Shown piece by piece: positions 15,246-18,168 of a stretch of 18,168 nt of DNA. This stretch comes from Nitriliruptorales bacterium (lineage in GTDB: Bacteria > Actinomycetota > Nitriliruptoria > Nitriliruptorales > Nitriliruptoraceae): the NCBI GenBank assembly GCA_030835875.1, contig JAURQY010000095.1, positions 1-18,168 on the forward strand, in the 5' to 3' direction. The position numbers and the translations under genes were made by a program. The notes under the pieces were generated by a model. It had not been told where the DNA came from. It made no database searches and saw only the letters and a program-made list of their open reading frames with translations. Position 1 is the first letter of the stretch. Each line of letters starts with the position of its first letter.

Positions 15246-16853
15246 GGGCTCCGCGGCGTCAGGCGCGTCGGCTGCGGTCCCGCCGTCCTCGAGCCGGCGC
15301 GGCGTCTCGCCCGACGCCCAGGCGCGCGCCTTGTCATGACGTTCGTCGGGTGTGACGCCCGAGGCGACGAGCAGGTCACGCACGCGGTCGACCGCAGCGA
15401 CGTCGCTGCGCCGCGCGTGCGTCCACATGAGCTCGCGCAGCGTCGGCTCGTCGGCATGGACGCCCACGCGAGCAGCCGCGACGAGCAGCCGTTCGGCCGC
15501 AACGAGGTCGTCAGCCTTGAGCCGGCCGGCGACGAGGCGCGCGAGGTCCGTCGACTCGGGTCGCACCCCGTGGCCGACCATCTCCTCGAGCAGCGCGAGG
15601 GCATCGTCGATGCGCTTCGCCGCGACCAGAGCGGACAGCAGCGAGCCGTAGCTGCGTCCCTGCGTCAGCGTGCCCGCGCGACGGAAGCGTTCGAGCCAGG
15701 CTCGCGCGTCGTCGAGGCGTCGCGCACGGACGAGCCGCTCGACGAGGTCGCGCGCCGCTGCGCGGTCGAACACGAGTCCCTGGTCGAGGATCGTCGTCGC
15801 GACCGGCAGCACACGGTCGACGCCGTCCGCCGCCATCTCCGCGCGCAGCACGGCGCCGCTGCGCTGGGGGGTGACCGGGACGCCGATGACGAGCAGGAGG
15901 TCGAGCACCCCTGCCGCACGTGCGACGTTCCCCGCCGCGAGCGTGCGGTCGAGGAGGACTTCGAGGTTCGCGCCCGTCGGCAGGCAGGCATCGGCCCACA
16001 TCCGCTCGGCCTCGGCCCATGCGGCCTCGATGTCGTCCGCCGCGAGCTGCGCAGCCAGCACGGCGTTGCGAAGATGGCCGGGGAGCGGCGACGAGCCGTC
16101 ATCGCGAGGGCCGACGAGGTCGAGGACGTCGGTGATCCGCCCCTTCGCCGCGAGCGCGTGGAGGACCGCGCCGCGGACGTCGTCCCCGGGGGGTGCGACG
16201 AGCCCCTCCCCCGCGGCGGACTCGAGCGTCGCGAGGACCTCGAGCGCACGATCGAGCTGTCCGAGCCCGACCAGCATGCGGACGACCGCGCCAGCCCTCG
16301 CGTCGGGCATTCGGTGGCGCGCCGCGTGCATCGAGGTCGTGACGGCGACCGAGTCCTTGGCCGCTCGGCGCTCGAGCGCATCCGCGAGGAGCGCGAGGTG
16401 GGCGTCACGACTGGGGTGCTGACCCCGAGCACGCATGCGACGGAACAGCGACCAGGCCTGCGGGGTCCTGCGCGCGCCGAGCAGCAGGTCGAGGACCGCC
16501 GTGGCCTGTGCCGGCGCGGGGTCGCGCTGGTCGGCGACGAGCCGATCGATGATGGTGACCGCTCCGGGCGCGTCGCCCGCCGTCGCCGTGGCGAGCGCGA
16601 CGTCGTACTGACGGATCGGGTCGAGCTGCACGCCGAGCGCGTCGAGCTGCTCGATGATCGCGCGCGCCTTGCGGAGCGACCGCGCCGCGAGGTACTCGTC
16701 GAGCATCAGGCCGAGATGCACCTCGCTGCGCGGCGCGCCGCGCTCGATCATCGTCGCGAGGACCTCCTCCATCATCCGCACGTCGCCACGGAAGCGCCAC
16801 AGCGCCTCGACGTAGTGGTCCACGACGTGGTCGGTGGACTGCTCGATCGACAC
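15234..16853 (-). CDS. PPR-like protein of fourteen tandem 35-residue repeats
   Basis: 539 residues, almost all helical repeats. Repeat boundaries fit residues 9-43, 44-78, 79-113, 114-148, 149-183, 184-223 (5 extra), then seven repeats to 468 and 469-503. A Gly recurs at the same phase (39, 74, 144, 324, 359, 394, 429, 464, 499), always a multiple of 35 apart within each block. The clearest unit, residues 399-433, has Y at position 4, Ala at 20, EEM at 25-27, G-V-R-P at 31-34. That is the pentatricopeptide pattern rather than the 34-residue TPR pattern. No signal peptide or catalytic domain; the tail (504-539) is charged and Ala/Pro-rich. PPR proteins bind single-stranded RNA, mostly in organelles. 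Residues at positions 5 and 35 are mostly not the usual plant code pairs, so the ligand is open. GTG start has GACGAGG 6 bases upstream. Confidence 0.8.
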   Translation of the reverse strand: MSIEQSTDHVVDHYVEALWRFRGDVRMMEEVLATMIERGAPRSEVHLGLMLDEYLAARSLRKARAIIEQLDALGVQLDPIRQYDVALATATAGDAPGAVTIIDRLVADQRDPAPAQATAVLDLLLGARRTPQAWSLFRRMRARGQHPSRDAHLALLADALERRAAKDSVAVTTSMHAARHRMPDARAGAVVRMLVGLGQLDRALEVLATLESAAGEGLVAPPGDDVRGAVLHALAAKGRITDVLDLVGPRDDGSSPLPGHLRNAVLAAQLAADDIEAAWAEAERMWADACLPTGANLEVLLDRTLAAGNVARAAGVLDLLLVIGVPVTPQRSGAVLRAEMAADGVDRVLPVATTILDQGLVFDRAAARDLVERLVRARRLDDARAWLERFRRAGTLTQGRSYGSLLSALVAAKRIDDALALLEEMVGHGVRPESTDLARLVAGRLKADDLVAAERLLVAAARVGVHADEPTLRELMWTHARRSDVAAVDRVRDLLVASGVTPDERHDKARAWASGETPRRLEDGGTAADAPDAAEPSDV

Positions 16854-16900
16854 AGGAGGCCTCGTCCGCCGGATCCGGACCCGTACGTGCGCGGTTCGCA

Positions 16901-16925
16901 GGTGAGGGGACGCTAGCGCCTCACC
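16901..16925. promoter_or_regulatory. Inverted repeat enclosing a candidate promoter of the PPR-like gene
   Basis: GGTGAGG at 16901-16907 pairs perfectly with CCTCACC at 16919-16925. Inside is the palindrome CGCTAGCG (16911-16918). On the minus strand this contains TAGCGT (16915-16910), a TANNNT -10 candidate 57 bases before the GTG. It may be an operator over the promoter of the PPR-like gene, or a hairpin terminator after dapB, whose stop is 46 bases upstream. No T tract. Confidence 0.4.
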
Positions 16926-16970
16926 CCGCGCGCCGCCCCTGGAGCCCGGGACGTCATGCGGGACACCTGT

Positions 16971-17774
16971 TCAGAGGAGTTCACCCAGACCGACGACGAG
17001 CCCGTCGAGCCCACCGACACGACGGCACGCGAGCACCGCACCCGCGACGTACGCGCTGCGGTCCGTCGCGTCATGACGCAGGGTGAGCAGCTGCCCCTCG
17101 CCGCCGAGGAGGACCTCCTCATGCGCGACGAGGCCGGGCAGCCGGATGGCATGCACCGGGATCCCGTGCACCAGCGCTCCCCGCGCTCCCGCGGCGACCG
17201 CGCGACCGTCGACGCCTGCGGCCGGCGCGAGGTCATCGCCGAGCGCCGAGGCGATCGCTGCCGCCGTCGCGACCGCGGTGCCGGATGGCGCATCGACCTT
17301 GCGGTCGTGGTGGAGCTCGACGATCTCCACGTTCGGCAGGTGGCGCGCGGCCTCGGCGGCGAAGCGCTCGACGAGCACTGCCCCGATCGAGAAGTTCGGG
17401 ACGATCGCGGCTCGGGCGGGTCCGGCCGCTGCGAGCTCGCGTGCGGTCTCGAGGTCGGACGCGAGCAGACCCGTAGCACCGACGACCGTGTGGATCCCCT
17501 GCCCGAGGAGCCAGGCGAGGTGCGCGCCGACCGTCGCCGGGCCCGTCACCTCGAGGGCGACGTCGACCTTCGCATCGACGAGCACATCGAGCCCCGCCGC
17601 GACGATGACCTCCGACGCGGGGCCGCCGGCGAGGGCAGGGACCACCTCGCCCAGCGGACGTCCGGCATGCGAGGGCGACACGCCGGCGACGAGCTCCAGG
17701 TCCTCGACCGCCGCGATTCCGGCAGCGAGCACCGAGCCGAGCCGACCCGCGACGCCGACGATCCCGATGCGCAT
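16971..17774 (-). CDS. dapB: 4-hydroxy-tetrahydrodipicolinate reductase
   Basis: 267 residues. It reduces the DapA product with NAD(P)H in the lysine/diaminopimelate pathway. The N-terminal Rossmann motif is MRIGIVGVAGRLG (glycines 7, 10, 13). NFSIGA follows at 127-132, and the signature ELHHDRKVDAPSGTA gives H155 and H156 with K159 as the acid/base and substrate-binding residues. It ends normally. ATG at 17774 has GAGGAG 6 bases upstream. It lies downstream of pnp on the same strand, separated by a strong hairpin and a possible -10 (TACGAT, 17825-17820), so it may have its own promoter. dapA is about 5.4 kb away, as in mycobacteria, where the two genes are also apart. Confidence 0.96.
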   Translation of the reverse strand: MRIGIVGVAGRLGSVLAAGIAAVEDLELVAGVSPSHAGRPLGEVVPALAGGPASEVIVAAGLDVLVDAKVDVALEVTGPATVGAHLAWLLGQGIHTVVGATGLLASDLETARELAAAGPARAAIVPNFSIGAVLVERFAAEAARHLPNVEIVELHHDRKVDAPSGTAVATAAAIASALGDDLAPAAGVDGRAVAAGARGALVHGIPVHAIRLPGLVAHEEVLLGGEGQLLTLRHDATDRSAYVAGAVLACRRVGGLDGLVVGLGELL

Positions 17775-17838
17775 CGCCCGCTCCTCGCCCGACCCGGCCA
17801 GCCCGTCAGGGACGTCGCGATCGTAGGTGGTCGGACGA

Positions 17839-17870
17839 CGGAGGGCCGCGACGCGTGTCGCGGCCCTCCG
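17839..17870 (-). terminator. 14-bp perfect hairpin after pnp
   Basis: CGGAGGGCCGCGAC at 17839-17852 pairs without mismatch with GTCGCGGCCCTCCG at 17857-17870 around a 4-base loop (GCGT). It begins 17 bases after the pnp stop. It is the strongest hairpin in the window and most likely terminates or protects the 3' end of the pnp mRNA. No T tract follows, as is common in high-GC actinobacteria. Confidence 0.75.
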
Positions 17871-17887
17871 AGTTCGTCAGGTCGGGA

Positions 17888-18168
17888 TCAGTCCCGGCTG
17901 CGGCTCCGGCTGCGGCTGCGCGTCCGGCCGTCACCGTCTCCGGAGCGCTCACGGCGCTCGCCACCGCGGTCACCGCCACGCTCGCCACCGCGGTCACCGC
18001 CACGCGCGCCACCACGCGGGCGCTCCGAGCCCTCCGCCGGCGCAGCCTTCTCGCCGACGTACTCGAGCTTGAAGCGACGCCCGCCCTCGAGGACCTCCTT
18101 CACCTCGACCAGCACCTGCTGGCCGACGCTGACGGCGTCCTCGGAGTGATCGAGCCGCTTGCCGGCCA
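17888..18168 (-). CDS. pnp: C-terminal end of polynucleotide phosphorylase (PNPase)
   Basis: Only the last 93 residues are in the window; the 5' part runs off the right edge. Residues AGKRLDHSEDAVSVGQQVLV then VEVKEVLEGGRRFKLEYVGE match the final strands of the S1 RNA-binding domain that closes actinobacterial PNPase (R-x6-ED-x3-VG-x-x-V-x-V-x-V). After the S1 domain comes a 50-residue tail: Pro/Glu/Gly, then RGG, RGGD and RGGE repeats, then RERSGDGDGRT and RSRSRSRSRD to the stop. The identification rests on the S1 match plus position upstream of dapB; another S1 protein is less likely. PNPase degrades RNA from the 3' end with phosphate. The RGG/RS tail would add an RNA-binding, disordered region. 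Part of the tail comes from a 24-base tandem repeat. Confidence 0.82.
   Translation of the reverse strand, partial: AGKRLDHSEDAVSVGQQVLVEVKEVLEGGRRFKLEYVGEKAAPAEGSERPRGGARGGDRGGERGGDRGGERRERSGDGDGRTRSRSRSRSRD
17956..18003 (-). repeat. Two perfect 24-base tandem repeats in the pnp tail
   Basis: The unit at 17956-17979 is repeated exactly at 17980-18003. On the coding strand it encodes G-G-D-R-G-G-E-R twice. A degenerate further copy (GGAR) flanks it. Being in frame and a multiple of three, it can expand or contract without breaking pnp. Confidence 0.85.

Noticed and set aside
15336..16916. A 526-codon plus-strand frame opposite the PPR-like gene
   Set aside because: Arg/Glu/Val-rich without periodicity or domains, while the minus-strand frame shows exact 35-residue periodicity, so the minus strand is the coding one.
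17881..17935. CGGCTG-type hexanucleotide repeats near 17895-17920 as a regulatory repeat or CRISPR-like array
   Set aside because: They encode the Arg-Ser dipeptides of the pnp tail and lie wholly inside the reading frame; there are no spacers.

Overview
The window is high-GC actinobacterial chromosome (GC looks close to 70%). GTG starts are frequent, start sites are preceded by GGAG-like ribosome binding sites, and there is a LexA box of the mycobacterial type at recA. Gene order on the minus strand (pnp, dapB, thyX, dapA, rnj, ftsK, rodZ-like, pgsA, cinA, recA, recX) matches the order I know from Mycobacterium and Streptomyces, so most of this is a conserved vertical block rather than a mobile island. 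The unusual two-lobed ThyX and a PPR-like protein suggest a deep-branching actinobacterium rather than a mycobacterium or streptomycete, but the species cannot be named from the sequence.

Layout, right to left in transcription order. The 3' end of polynucleotide phosphorylase (17888-18168) ends in an RGG/RS-rich tail and is followed by a strong hairpin, then dapB. Next is a 539-residue protein built almost entirely of 35-residue repeats that look like pentatricopeptide (PPR) repeats. A plus-strand ABC exporter runs tail-to-tail into it. Then come a double-domain ThyX homologue, dapA coupled to rnj by a 4-base overlap, and ftsK. A small plus-strand membrane protein converges on ftsK. After that come a RodZ-type helix-turn-helix membrane protein, pgsA coupled to cinA by a 4-base overlap, a plus-strand DnaQ-type exonuclease whose end overlaps the end of cinA, and then recA-recX behind a LexA box. 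The left edge holds the first codons of a membrane protein.

Functional themes are RNA decay (PNPase, RNase J, perhaps the PPR-like protein), lysine/diaminopimelate synthesis (DapB, DapA), thymidylate supply (ThyX), chromosome segregation and cell shape (FtsK, RodZ-like), phospholipid synthesis (PgsA), nucleotide salvage (CinA), and recombination and SOS (RecA, RecX, possibly the exonuclease).

The best candidate for something little described is the PPR-like protein at 15234-16853. It has 14 near-perfectly phased 35-residue repeats and sits between the genes for the two main 3' and 5' RNA exonucleases of the cell. PPR arrays are mainly a eukaryotic organelle family. No CRISPR array, insertion sequence, tRNA, rRNA or prophage signal was seen.
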